Of a stretch of 64,000 nucleotides of DNA, positions 1-9,600 are shown piece after piece (the stretch's first letter is position 1; every line of letters begins with the position of its first letter). The translations under genes and the position numbers were made by a program. The DNA is from Dastarcus helophoroides (Eukaryota > Arthropoda > Insecta > Coleoptera > Bothrideridae): assembly GCA_028583605.1 (NCBI GenBank), contig CM053328.1:11014782-11078781 (forward strand), given 5' to 3'. A model generated the notes under the pieces. It did not search any database. It was not told the origin of the DNA and saw nothing but the letters and a program-made list of their open reading frames with translations.

Positions 1-169
1 CAGAATTTTTAGATTCATTTATTCTACTTGCACGTTTTTGTATTGCTTTTATAGTGGATTCACCTAATTTATATTCTTTAAGAGCTGTGGATCCTTCCCC
101 ATATGCTAGTCTATTTAATATTGCAATTTTAGTTTCTAATGTAATTGTCTTTCTTTTCACTTTTTTTGG
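1..169 (-). pseudogene. Tigger/CENP-B-like transposase, N-terminal DNA-binding fragment
   Basis: The minus strand is open from 169 to the window edge and reads PKKVKRKTITLETKIAILNR, then AYGEGSTALKEYKL and GESTIKAIQKR. This is the pattern of the first helix-turn-helix (CENP-B N-terminal / Psq type) of pogo/Tigger and jerky-like transposases: basic start, TLE-K--IL-RL, then GESTI in the recognition helix. An in-frame TAA sits just upstream of the first proline and I see no in-frame ATG, so the start is lost or frameshifted. The rest of the protein lies outside the window. It binds DNA ends in intact relatives; this copy is probably inactive. It is separate from the Tigger-like body at 12790-14175, which lacks this N-terminal part. 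Confidence 0.6.
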
Positions 170-352
170 TTACGATTATTCATTTTAAGGGAGTACTTAT
201 GACTAAAAATAAAATAAAAATCATAAAAAACTATATCTAAATAGGGAAAACAATTAATTTACCTTTAATCTCACTATAAAATTGATCCTGTCTTAATGGT
301 TAAAAGGTCAGCAATTAACTAAAGTTATTAGATGGCGCAGTATGTATTGAAA

Positions 353-603
353 TTGGCTGATGCAACATATGCATAAGAACATTGAGCATGCCTAATGAAA
401 TAGGCTGATGCAATAGGTATGAAAATGGCTGTTGCAATGTGTACATACACACTGATAACAAAAAAAGTGATGCCAACACAGTTCAGATTGACCTAACCTC
501 TCGGCGAAATTCAATGTGTCGATATTCATATACCGCACAAAAAAAGAATCGCACAAAAAGAATCGCACAAAAAAAAAACGCACAAAAAAAGACCGCACAA
601 AAA
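353..603. repeat. Short direct repeats and a CGCACAAAAAA minisatellite
   Basis: Three GGCTGATGCAA-like words occur near 353, 401 and 427 (the last as GGCTGTTGCAA). From about 533 to 603 there are five imperfect units of CGCACAAAAAAAGAAT. The minisatellite runs straight into a mariner 3' end at 603, so the tract is probably a decayed, rearranged transposon. The small open frame on the minus strand here only translates the repeat and is not a gene. Confidence 0.6.
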
Positions 604-683
604 CAGGTTTGACTGTATGTATCTTGTACTAATAAATTTTTAAAAACAAATTCCAGTTCATATTTGATTTATCCTCGTGTAAC
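603..683 (+). mobile_element. Isolated mariner 3' end
   Basis: About 80 bp here match the last 80 bp of the mariner at 6871-8120 almost base for base: a short spacer, TACTAATAAATTTTTAAAAA, then TCATATTTGATTTATCCTCG in place of TCATATTTGATTTACCCTCG. AATAAA is in the expected place. No transposase or 5' inverted repeat is visible nearby, so this is a solo 3' terminus. Confidence 0.7.
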
Positions 684-818
684 ACATTTCCATGTTAGCA
701 TGTTGCTATACAATGGTATCCTGCATATGATGGATGTTAAATTAATAAATCAAATACCAAAAAAATCCGAATTAAAGAAGAATCTCCCAGGACATTAAAC
801 GTTGAAGGCACCAGGCTG

Positions 819-913
819 TTAGAGGATAATAACGCCCTCTGTCGACGTACATCCCTTGTGCCAGAGGCCTCGGCAAGTACACTGTCGACCTCGGTGCGTT
901 ATTATCCTTATAA
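819..913. repeat. Compact ~95 bp GC-richer palindrome (MITE-like)
   Basis: The left arm GGATAATAACGC...TGTCGACGTAC pairs with the right arm GTACACTGTCGAC...GCGTTATTATCC. The loop itself contains a second small pairing, CTTGTGCC with GGCAAG. The GC content is well above its surroundings. It could be a miniature inverted-repeat element or a structured RNA; nothing in the sequence decides between these. Confidence 0.55.
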
Positions 914-1818
914 CACCCTTGGCCCCGTAATAACCGCAACACATGGTGTTCCTTTTTCTATGATGTAGAGGAAATTGTTCAAGTTATTCTTGATTTCTTA
1001 TAATGAAAATATTGTCAGAGAAGGAAGTATCATAGCACAATACATTTTCATCTCAACTTGGATTTTTTGGCGCTAGCATCGTCCTTGAGTAAAAGACGTT
1101 TAAGGTTAAAATTTGCAGAAAAAACTTGATAAACGATTTTTATTACCGTCTGAATCAAGTCGCAGCTAAGAAAATCATGAATTATTTATGCACCAATATT
1201 ATATTTATTGTAAAATCAAACTTATTAGAAGAGTTTCACAATATTATTATTAAAGCGAATAAAGGTAATTTAAACAAATAGTCATCGCATTATATTTTTA
1301 TTGATATTTTTAAAGAAAAATACATTAATTTAAGAAGCGCATTGAACGGCGTCAATAACATTTTTTAAACTACAACACAAAACCAGTTGATCTACATTAT
1401 TGTCTAAATATAAATCTTATCGTCCTTTAGAAAAATCACAAAAAATAGACATATTTTCTATAAAGCTAGATACATCAGGTTATTTATACATATCTTTCTT
1501 AAGGAGGATAAGTAATTGGAAATAAAATTTCGAAACATTAACATATATCATATTTTTGTGACATTTAAATATAGAAAACGGTTATGTCAAATTTATTATC
1601 TTATTACAAGTATACAAAATTAACCTAAGTGCGAAAAGATTTGACAAACCATCATTGTATAGTGATATTTTAAAGGTTAAAAAGGGAAAGCGGTGAGTCG
1701 AAAACTTGGACCGAGTTGTCTAGATCTAAATGGGACTCAGCTAAAAAAATATACATCGAACAGCTTTTTAGAGAAGAAGCACAATTTAGGACACTACAGT
1801 TACGTTTAAGCTCATTTA
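914..1818. other. Unique AT-rich sequence, no gene recognised
   Basis: This is non-repetitive AT-rich DNA without a convincing open frame, tRNA or transposon end. Confidence 0.5.
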
Positions 1819-2045
1819 TTATGTATCAATGATTATTTCACAATCATGTTCTACAACCTCGTTTTGGTAACGCTGGGCTCCTAACCCCATCACCATAACT
1901 TGCCCGGAAGCAGGGCACATATAGTAACAAATTCCACCACTTTTCAATCTATTTAACCCTCGGAGTTGTTGTTCATTTTTTCTGCTGATGGAAGCACAGA
2001 GTATGGAGATTTTTCTTCCTGTCATTGCACTACGGATTCCTCGCA
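1819..2045 (-). CDS. Candidate terminal coding exon of an unrecognised protein
   Basis: An open frame reads from about 2045 to TAA at 1819-1821, with an AATAAA overlapping the stop codon. Upstream, TTAACAG at about 2081 could be a splice acceptor. The peptide includes MTGRKISILCASISR, GGICYYMCPASG and YQNEVVEHDCEIIIDT. It has five cysteines, an ordinary amino-acid mix and no low complexity, unlike most open frames in this AT-rich window. I do not recognise the family. The region matches no repeat elsewhere in the window. It may be a host gene's last exon, perhaps the same gene as the candidate exon at 6005-6135 on the same strand; it may also be chance. Confidence 0.25.
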
Positions 2046-2099
2046 GAAAGTATTTTCTTTGGGGTAATTGAGTACTGTTAACTTACATTTACATTAAAA

Positions 2100-3205
2100 T
2101 GTTTTAATAAGACAACATTAAATAAAAAAAAATCAAAATTTCAAAAAATATCAAAATCTCAACACTTCTGAGGAGTTTGAATTAGAGACAATATTTTAAG
2201 AAAACTGGAGAAGTTGCAAATTTACATTTACAAAGGTGAGAGAAAATCAAAATAAATTTTGATTGTTTTTTCTTAAAATTTCGATTTTTTGTTCAAAACT
2301 GCCTTTTAATTTAAATTTCCATAAAAATTGCCTTTTTCTGTAAAATTTCGATTGTTCACTAGGATTAAAGGCTTTTTCGTAAAATTCAGATCTTTTCGCA
2401 AATTTTTGATCATTTTCTCGTAATTTCGTCTTTTTTTTGGAGTTTTGACTACTTTTTTCAAAATTTCTACCTTTATTTTAAAATTTGACCAGAAAACCTT
2501 AAATTTTTGTCCATTTCGAAGTTTTTAAAAATTTCGCCTTTTTTCCAAATTCTGATACAACATAAAAGTTTTTCTTGATTTTTTAGAAAATTTACCTGGT
2601 TTCCTAAAATTTGCATTTTTCACAAAATTTTGATTTTTATGGCCATACCTGATATATAATATTTATAGAAAGTTTACCTATTTCCCGGTAGATTCGTCTT
2701 TTTTCTCAAAATTTTTACTTTCCTTTTAAAATAGACGCTTTTCTAAAATTTGCCTTTTCCTCAAAATTTGTTCTTTTCGAAATTTCGATTTTATTTTCAA
2801 AAGCTTCCTTTTTGATCTTTTGGTTCAAAAATCGTTTATTTATTGGAAAATTCTCACATTTTTTCTAAGTATTGGTCTTTTTTTAACAAATTACGACGGA
2901 ATGTTAATAAAAATGATGAGAAAAATATTTTTGGGAAATTCGAGAGAAAGATTTTCTTGTAAATTCAACGCCTTTACTGAATGTTAAATTTTGAGAACAA
3001 TATTTTAGAAAATTGCGATTATTCTTTCTCAAAATTCGACTTTTTCTAAAAATTGCCTGTTTTCAGAGAACTGGACCCGTGAAAATTTTGAATTTTTTTG
3101 AATTTTGGACATTTTTCGAGCTTCTGGGATAGATTAGGTTTTTATTTTTAATGTCGTTTATTAAAAATTTTTTTAAAAATTGTTTTTTCGAAATTACTAC
3201 TTTAT
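2100..3205. repeat. Degenerate AT-rich block, T-rich on plus strand
   Basis: The block is made of loosely repeated words such as TTTTCTCAAAATTTCGACTTTTT, spaced roughly every 20-35 bp. Open frames here are by-products of the composition. No gene seen. Confidence 0.7.
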
Positions 3206-3210
3206 TAAAA

Positions 3211-3340
3211 ATTGAAATACAAACTTGTCCTCTGAAACCAAGAAAAATTAAAAACACAACAAACGTTGCTCGTTTGCAACGTTTGTTGTGTTTTTTAATC
3301 TTTCTTGGTTTCAGGGGACAAGTTCTATCTTTCAATTTTT
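3211..3340. mobile_element. Fold-back MITE family A, copy 1
   Basis: Near-perfect hairpin. The left arm has TTGTCCTCTGAAACCAAG and AAAAACACAACAAACGTTGC; the right arm is its complement and ends CTTGGTTTCAGGGGACAAG. The loop is only a few bases. The right side continues into AATTTTTGAAGATAA, as in other copies at 28690, 49119 and 62568. No coding content. Confidence 0.8.
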
Positions 3341-3530
3341 GAAGATAATCAAGGAAAAATACTACTTTATTTTAAAAATTTTAATTTTCCTTTTAAAATT
3401 AAACATTCTTTTAAAAGTTGGAAATATTTTCCAAAAAGTTTGATTTTTTTCTCGAAATAGCAATGTATTTTTCAAAAATCTTGAATTTTTTTCGATATCC
3501 GCTTTTAATTTAATTAACTGTTTTTTGAAA

Positions 3531-3682
3531 ATTGATATACAAATCTTATCCCCTGAAACCAAGAAATGTATCTCTCTCAGTATCTCTCTGAAGATGATAG
3601 GTTGGCTATCAAAATGCATTAGAGCAATTGTTGTTGTGCTTTTTAATATTTCTTGTTTTCAGGGGACAATATTCTTATTTGT
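3531..3682. mobile_element. Fold-back MITE family A, copy 2
   Basis: Same terminal repeats (CTTATCCCCTGAAACCAAG ... TTTTCAGGGGACAA). A central segment reads TATCTCTCTGAAGATGATAG, the reverse of the orientation in the copies at 49119 and 62568. It directly abuts the LINE tail at 3686. Confidence 0.75.
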
Positions 3683-3685
3683 ACT

Positions 3686-3855
3686 TCCACGTTATGGAAC
3701 TCGTTACCGAAAGGAATTTTCCCCAAAAATTATAACCTATCCTTGATTAAGAAGCCTGTTCATCGCCATCTATCCTTGTTTCCGCATCCTACTCGCGGTG
3801 ATTTGAAGGCATAGTAGGGTTATCCTTTGAGAGTGGATTGAACATAAAAAAAATA
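3686..3855 (+). pseudogene. LINE 3' end (C-terminus of ORF2 plus A-tail)
   Basis: The plus strand encodes a degraded version of the C-terminal signature seen better on the minus strand at 53083-53395: GTRYRKEFSPK, corresponding to NSLPNRIFPK there. It ends in GAACATAAAAAAAA, an A-tail. The nucleotide match between the two copies covers CGCCATCTATCCTTGTTTCCGC. It is a 5'-truncated dead insertion of a Jockey/CR1-type family. Confidence 0.6.
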
Positions 3856-4440
3856 TATATCAATTTTTGAAAATAACCAAGGACCCCTAAAAAATTGTTT
3901 TTTCTGAATTTATTTTTTAAATTTGATTCTCTATTATTTCAATTTATTGCTCAACATATCTGATTGTCCAAATTTTGACTTTTGTCTCAAAATTCGATAT
4001 TTTTGGTTTTTGGACATTTCCATTTAAACTTGAATTTATTTTGAAGATTTCGACTTTTTATAGTATACATTTATTTTTTTAAAATTAGATGAACATTTTG
4101 ACAGAAAATTTCAAATCAAAAAATAACACTTTTAGGAAATTTTAAGAAAAAGATTTCTTGTAAATTTCAAGAATATGACAAAATTTAAATAATGTAAAAA
4201 TTGTGAGAGAACTATTTTTGAAAGTTGCAATTTTTTTTATCTAAATTCAACTTGTTATAGAAGTTACCACTTTTTTTCACAAAAAATGACCTTTGGAAAT
4301 TTCGTCTTTTTTTTAACATTTCCACTTTTTTGAAATTTCGACATTTCTTGAAGTTCTCCGAAAAGTTTTTTCTTGAAGTTTGGTTCATTTTCGAATTTCA
4401 ACTTTAATCTGGAAATTCGATCTACCTAGTTCGTGTAGGT
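3856..4440. repeat. Degenerate AT-rich block
   Basis: Same TTTCAAAATTTCGACTTTT-like words as 2100-3205. Nothing coding seen. Confidence 0.6.
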
Positions 4441-6004
4441 TTTAAGTAAAAATACATATTACTCAGCCGGAAGGTTTTTTTGGCCTGAATTTTTCAATTT
4501 TTCAGAATGATTGTTGCTCCCCTTGAACAAAATCGTGCCTGTGCCCGTATATTAGATGTATATTTTTATGGCAATAAGATATGTAAAGGGGCATGTGATT
4601 ATTTAGTCTTCAATAACAACAATTTTGACAATTTTTTAGTTGTTAACTAATATCGCCCCTCTTTGGTTTTTGGTGGACGGCAGAACCGATTCATTTCCAA
4701 AATTGATGCAAAAGTAGGCCACAGACATAAAAAGGTTGACTACCCCTGATTTAGAGTTTTCTACAAGTCCCCCAAATTAAGAAATCTCTAGATCTCTCAA
4801 AAAGCTTTTAGGTATTATAAGCTCTGCAACATTTTTTTCGAAAAATGTTCACTTCGGAAACAATTTATCATAAAAATTCTTTTGCTGAAGTCAAAATTAA
4901 GTCTTCTTCCTTAGCATTTTCTAGTAGAGTATCTAAATTAAATTTTCTTTAAATTTTGTAATTAGAAACTTGCAACTCGGTATGAAATTTTGACTGAGCT
5001 GTCTGTGATTGAAAAGTGGTGGATAAACAAATTAAATACACATCGTATATTATTTATAATACGTTACAAATATGAAAGTGTGTACTAAATATAAATTTTG
5101 TTGAACGATATAAAAAATATTTTAATAATAACGCATCTGGAGCGTTTCATCTTTGAATTCAACTAATTGTACTTATAAGAATAATTGACTTGTAAACGTC
5201 GCAACAATTTTGAATTATTCAACCATTTAACATATTCATATTCATACTAATAATAAATAAAATCAAAATTAGGCTTCTTATATCTTCAACGTAGGCCTAC
5301 AACCATTGCAAACCAATTTTTATTAAGCTCTTTGGTATTAATGATAGATAACTTGTTGGTCTAATATTTTTATGTTAAATATTATCCTTGAAAGGATGGA
5401 TATTTATAAAGCCATCGTGCATGTCGCTTTCCGACTATTATTAAATCTAATTGTACAGTCTGATAGACGTTTTACATAAAAGTTAAAAAAAAACAACTTT
5501 GAATAATATTTAGTGGTATCTTTTTCAATCTACCAATTTCAAGATTTGCAATTCTAAGACTGTTTCTATTTTAAAGATATTTCAATTTAGAAAACTGAAA
5601 GAGTATTCTAAAATTTAAATTATGAGAGTGTTTTAATTTCAAGACTCAATTGTAACCTATAATTGAAGTTATAATAAAGTTTTAATACTTGTGTTTTACT
5701 TTAAAGACATTATTGAGTTCTTTTTTTATTAATTATTTTAAAATGGTTTTGAATTCAGGGTCAAATATATTTTTCTGAAATTGGTCGAGAATGCCTACTT
5801 TCTTGGCGCAATTTCAATTCTAAAAATACGTTATTCCAGTATTTTAGTCCTTTGGGAATCATTACAAAACAGTCCCGGAGAGGTTTTCTGTTCTAGGCCA
5901 AGAAAGTAGGTAACTTTTACAATAATAATGATAACAAAAAATGTCATGAATTTATAAAAATTAAGTAATGTTGATTGTGATTTCGGAAAAAATAGTATGT
6001 GTAC
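4441..6004. other. Mostly unique AT-rich DNA with one transposon-like end
   Basis: Around 4715-4755 the words GTAGGCCACAGACATAAAAA and GGTTGACTACCCCTGATTTA resemble a decayed hAT-type terminus, but I cannot find its partner. CCAAGAAAGTAGG near 5900 is an inverted partner of CCTACTTTCTTGG near 5795. No gene recognised. Confidence 0.35.
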
Positions 6005-6135
6005 CTTACGGTCTATGGTAGACCTCGTAGAAAAAGTACATTGCAGGACTTCTTTGTTAGCCTTAGCTAACGCCTCGGTCACAATTACATCGTCGTCCAG
6101 GAATGTATTGACTTTACTACTAGATACACAACATA
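6005..6135 (-). CDS. Candidate internal/early exon of an unrecognised protein
   Basis: On the minus strand a T9 tract and ...CAATAG precede an open exon that ends CGTAAG|GTACAC, a good donor. It encodes CCVSSSKVNTFLDDDVIVTE then ALAKANKEVLQCTF and STRSTIDRK, a normal-looking sequence. The frame also stays open upstream through KNFFLLCITIVCCVSSS, which looks like a signal peptide, but no in-frame ATG is present before the stop codon, so the start would have to come from another exon. It lies about 350 bp downstream of the end proposed for the calmodulin-like gene, same strand. Family not recognised. Confidence 0.3.
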
Positions 6136-6488
6136 CTATTGTAATGCATAGTAAAAAAAAATTCTTGTTATTTTGATTAACTAGGTTGAAGTAAAATCGT
6201 GCACCATTAGTCGCTTATCTAGTAGGAATCACCCTGTGAATATTTAGTGCATTTCGTTTATATTTTCCAGTACAAATTATTATTACTTCTTAGCTTTTAA
6301 TATTTTAATTAACATAAAATAATGTCAAATAATTATCACTTAAAAGTTTTACATTGACTTAAACAATCTTACAAATTAAGGTTTAACAGATCTATAACTT
6401 TGAGCAGATCATAAACCATTAAATCTCTTTAATAAAATATAGTAATATAATACTTAACACAATGAAGTAATGATATGTCATTTACACT

Positions 6489-6604
6489 TTAGATTTGTAG
6501 ATAAAGTAGGATGCCAAATAGAAGCAGTGCGTAAAACGCTGAAATACTACGACTTGATAACTTTAAGCAGTACTTGGAATTTCTTGGACCTTGCTCCGTC
6601 GAAT
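6489..6604 (-). CDS. Calmodulin-like gene, proposed last exon (tail anchor)
   Basis: Acceptor TTAGTTCAG|ATTCG on the minus strand, 92 bp after the previous donor. The phase-1 codon becomes Asp, then [19 protein letters not shown], then [18 protein letters not shown] and TAA. The terminal ~17 residues are uniformly hydrophobic with basic residues before them, as in tail-anchored proteins. An ATTAAA lies about 55 bp beyond the stop. A more usual EF-hand ending could exist on another exon outside what I can recognise. Confidence 0.4.
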
Positions 6605-9600
6605 CTGAACTAATTCTTGGAGGTTAATATGGAAACAAACTCTGTAAATATTCAATTAAGTTGGAGCGATCCACCCTTGATTAAACAGCATCTTACCGTC
6701 GTAATTAACTTGACCGTCTCCGTCCAAGTCAGCTTCTTTGATCATGTCATCTACTTCTTCTTCCGACAGTCTTTCCCCGAGGCTCGTCATCACGTGTCGC
6801 AATTCATTAGAGGATATCAGTCCATCGTTGTTCTTGTCAAACACCCTGAAAGTTAAAAGGAATTTGAGAGACGCGGGTAAATCAAATACGAACCGGAATA
6901 TCTATCATGTCGCCATGAGGGCGTCGGGAGTGTGCGCATATTCTTAAACATGTTAGGTAGGAATATCACGTGACTTCTTGCGCTGAATTCCGTTCTCGCC
7001 GTTCGTCAGTTGTAAATACAATGAGTGGGGAAGAGGTTCATCCACACGTTGCGCAGCGCATTATTCTTAAATTTCTTACCATTGAAGGTGTGCAGCCCGA
7101 AATTCTTCATAGACTAGAGGATACTTGTTTCAAGAAAACTCAACTTATAAGTGGCACAACAACTTTTTGGAAGGATGAACTCAAGTTGAAAATGAATCCC
7201 ATGGCCGTCGTCCTTGGACCAATGTGACTGCGAACAAGATTAACGTTGTTCAACGCCTTTTGGAAGGTGCTATCGTTTAACTATTGGTGAAATTGCAGCT
7301 TAGATAGGGTTAAGGTTTGAGAGTGCTAGATCCATCATTACAGATGAGCTGGGGTTTCGAAAAATTTCTACCAAATGGGTACTTCGTCTTTTGTCTGAAA
7401 AGCAGAAACAACAATGTCTGGAGATTTGTCAGCGCCATCTTGGACGTTTTCAACGCGAAGGTGATGGTTTTTTGCAACGTATCGTTACGTGTAATGAGAC
7501 TTGGGTCCACCCATGAATTTAAACAAGCAAGCATGGAGTGGAGAAGAAAGGGGCAAGGTGCACCCGTCAAGGCAAAAACTCGCCTCTCAGCTGTAAAGGT
7601 TCTTGCGACAGTGTTTTGGGATTTTAAAGGAGTTGTACACGTTGATTTTCTGCATGAACGTCGTACGGTTAATGCTGCCTACTACTTCCAGCTAGTGGAT
7701 AAAGCAAAACGTGCATATCGGCGAAAGAGGCGCAAATTTTCGGTCAGATATGTGACTTTGCTTCACGACAGCCAATCTGACACATCAAAAATTAGAGGAA
7801 ATGCATTGGGCCATATTAGAACACCCCCCTTATGGTCTCGACTTATCATGATTATCATGAGCTTGAGCCACTGAAAGAAGCTCTAGTAGGTAAGCGATTC
7901 CATGACAATGCTGCTGTTGAGACATTTGTGCGCAATTGGTTGCAAACACGTCTCCCTTCTTTTTATGATGATGGCATTAAAAAATTCCCAATTCGTTGGG
8001 AAAAATGCATAGGAAAATTAGGAGATTATGCAGAAAAATAGTTAACAACTTTCATATATGTACTTTGTACCAATAAATTTTTAAAAACAAGTTTCGGCTC
8101 ATATTTGATTTACCCTCGTAAGTTAATGTTTGGAGAAAACATTTTAGGAATTTCTTCTTTATTCACGAATTTTGATTTTATCCATTTATGTCACATTTAA
8201 AGTACCTGAAGGCCTCTCTGAGTTCTTCCTCTCCGTCGGCATCCTTCATTTTTTTGGACATCATTTGTAAAAATTCGTTAAATTCGATTGTTCCGTTACC
8301 ATCTTGGTCCACTTCGTTGACCATATCACGTAGCTCCGTTTCTGAAATAGTTCAATAAGTGTAATTAGTTTTTGTTTAATGATAAACTTCCCAGTTTGAA
8401 CTTTCACAAAAAATTACAGTTTCCAAAAATAACTACAAAATAAGTAAAACAAAAAAAACATTAGCTTACACCTTAGCAATGTATCTCCTTAAAATATGCG
8501 CCTCCCAGATTTAGGGGCAAAATCAAAATGTTGAAATAGTTATAAAAAGTGGTAATTTAAAATGTCAAGATTTAAATAAATAATCAAAATCTTGAAACAA
8601 TGCGAAGTTTTTAAAAAAAGTTGAAACTTTCAAAAATAGTTAAAATTTTTGATAAAAGAAATTTGAAAAAAAAGTTGAGATTTGAAAAAAATCAATTTTC
8701 TTTAAAAATAAATTACTGGTTTTCTTTTGAGAGAATTCGATTTTTATTTCCAAAAATGGATTCTTACTTTTTTCCTAAATGTTCGATTATAAGTTCATAA
8801 TTTTCAGTTTTTTCTGCAAATTTTGGCTTACTTTTCAAAATTTTTATTTCTCGTAAAAATTAAAATTTTAACTTCAAACTCAAAGCCCTTTACGAGTTTT
8901 TTTTACTTCTACTTAAAGTTCTAAATTTTCAAGCTCTAAATTTAAAATTTTTTAGATATTTTAACTTTTTTCGGAATTAATTGTCTTTTTTCTGGAAATT
9001 TCTAGAATGTTTATTCCTGAATTTTTTTCCAAATTTTCGAAATTTTCAATAATTTTTCTTTAAATTTTGAATCTCAATATACACGAAATTCTTTTCTTGT
9101 AAATTTTTATTTTACTCGATTGAGCAATCATGGCTATGGGCAAAAATGGGGAAAAATTAATGGTCGAAAAGATATCGAAATCGTAAAAACTATTTTTGGA
9201 TTGTTGCAATTCCGAGAAAAAAGCTGAAATGTCCAAATAATATTTTTCTGAAAGCTTCAAAAAAACTTTTATCCCAAATATTGCTTCTGCAAAATTCTAG
9301 AAAAAGACAAATTTATACAAAATACTCATTTAACCAAATAGCAAAGTTTTATTATATAATTTGTACGTTTTAATTCCAATTTGATATTTCCAGAAAAAAG
9401 TTGCAATTGTCAAAAAATATATATCTCGAAGTTTCAGAAAAAAGTTTAAGGAAGTAAATAAATTGTGGAAAAAAAATCGAATTTAAAAAAAATTTGAAAA
9501 TTTTCAGAAATAGAAAATATCGAATATGAGATAAAAATGGAATTTCCCGTAGCAACCGAAATTTCAAAAAAAAAAAACAAATCAAATTCTAGCAATAAAG

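Noticed and set aside
6617..6947. Plus-strand open frames opposite the EF-hand exon
   Set aside because: Antisense shadows of a clear calmodulin-like exon.
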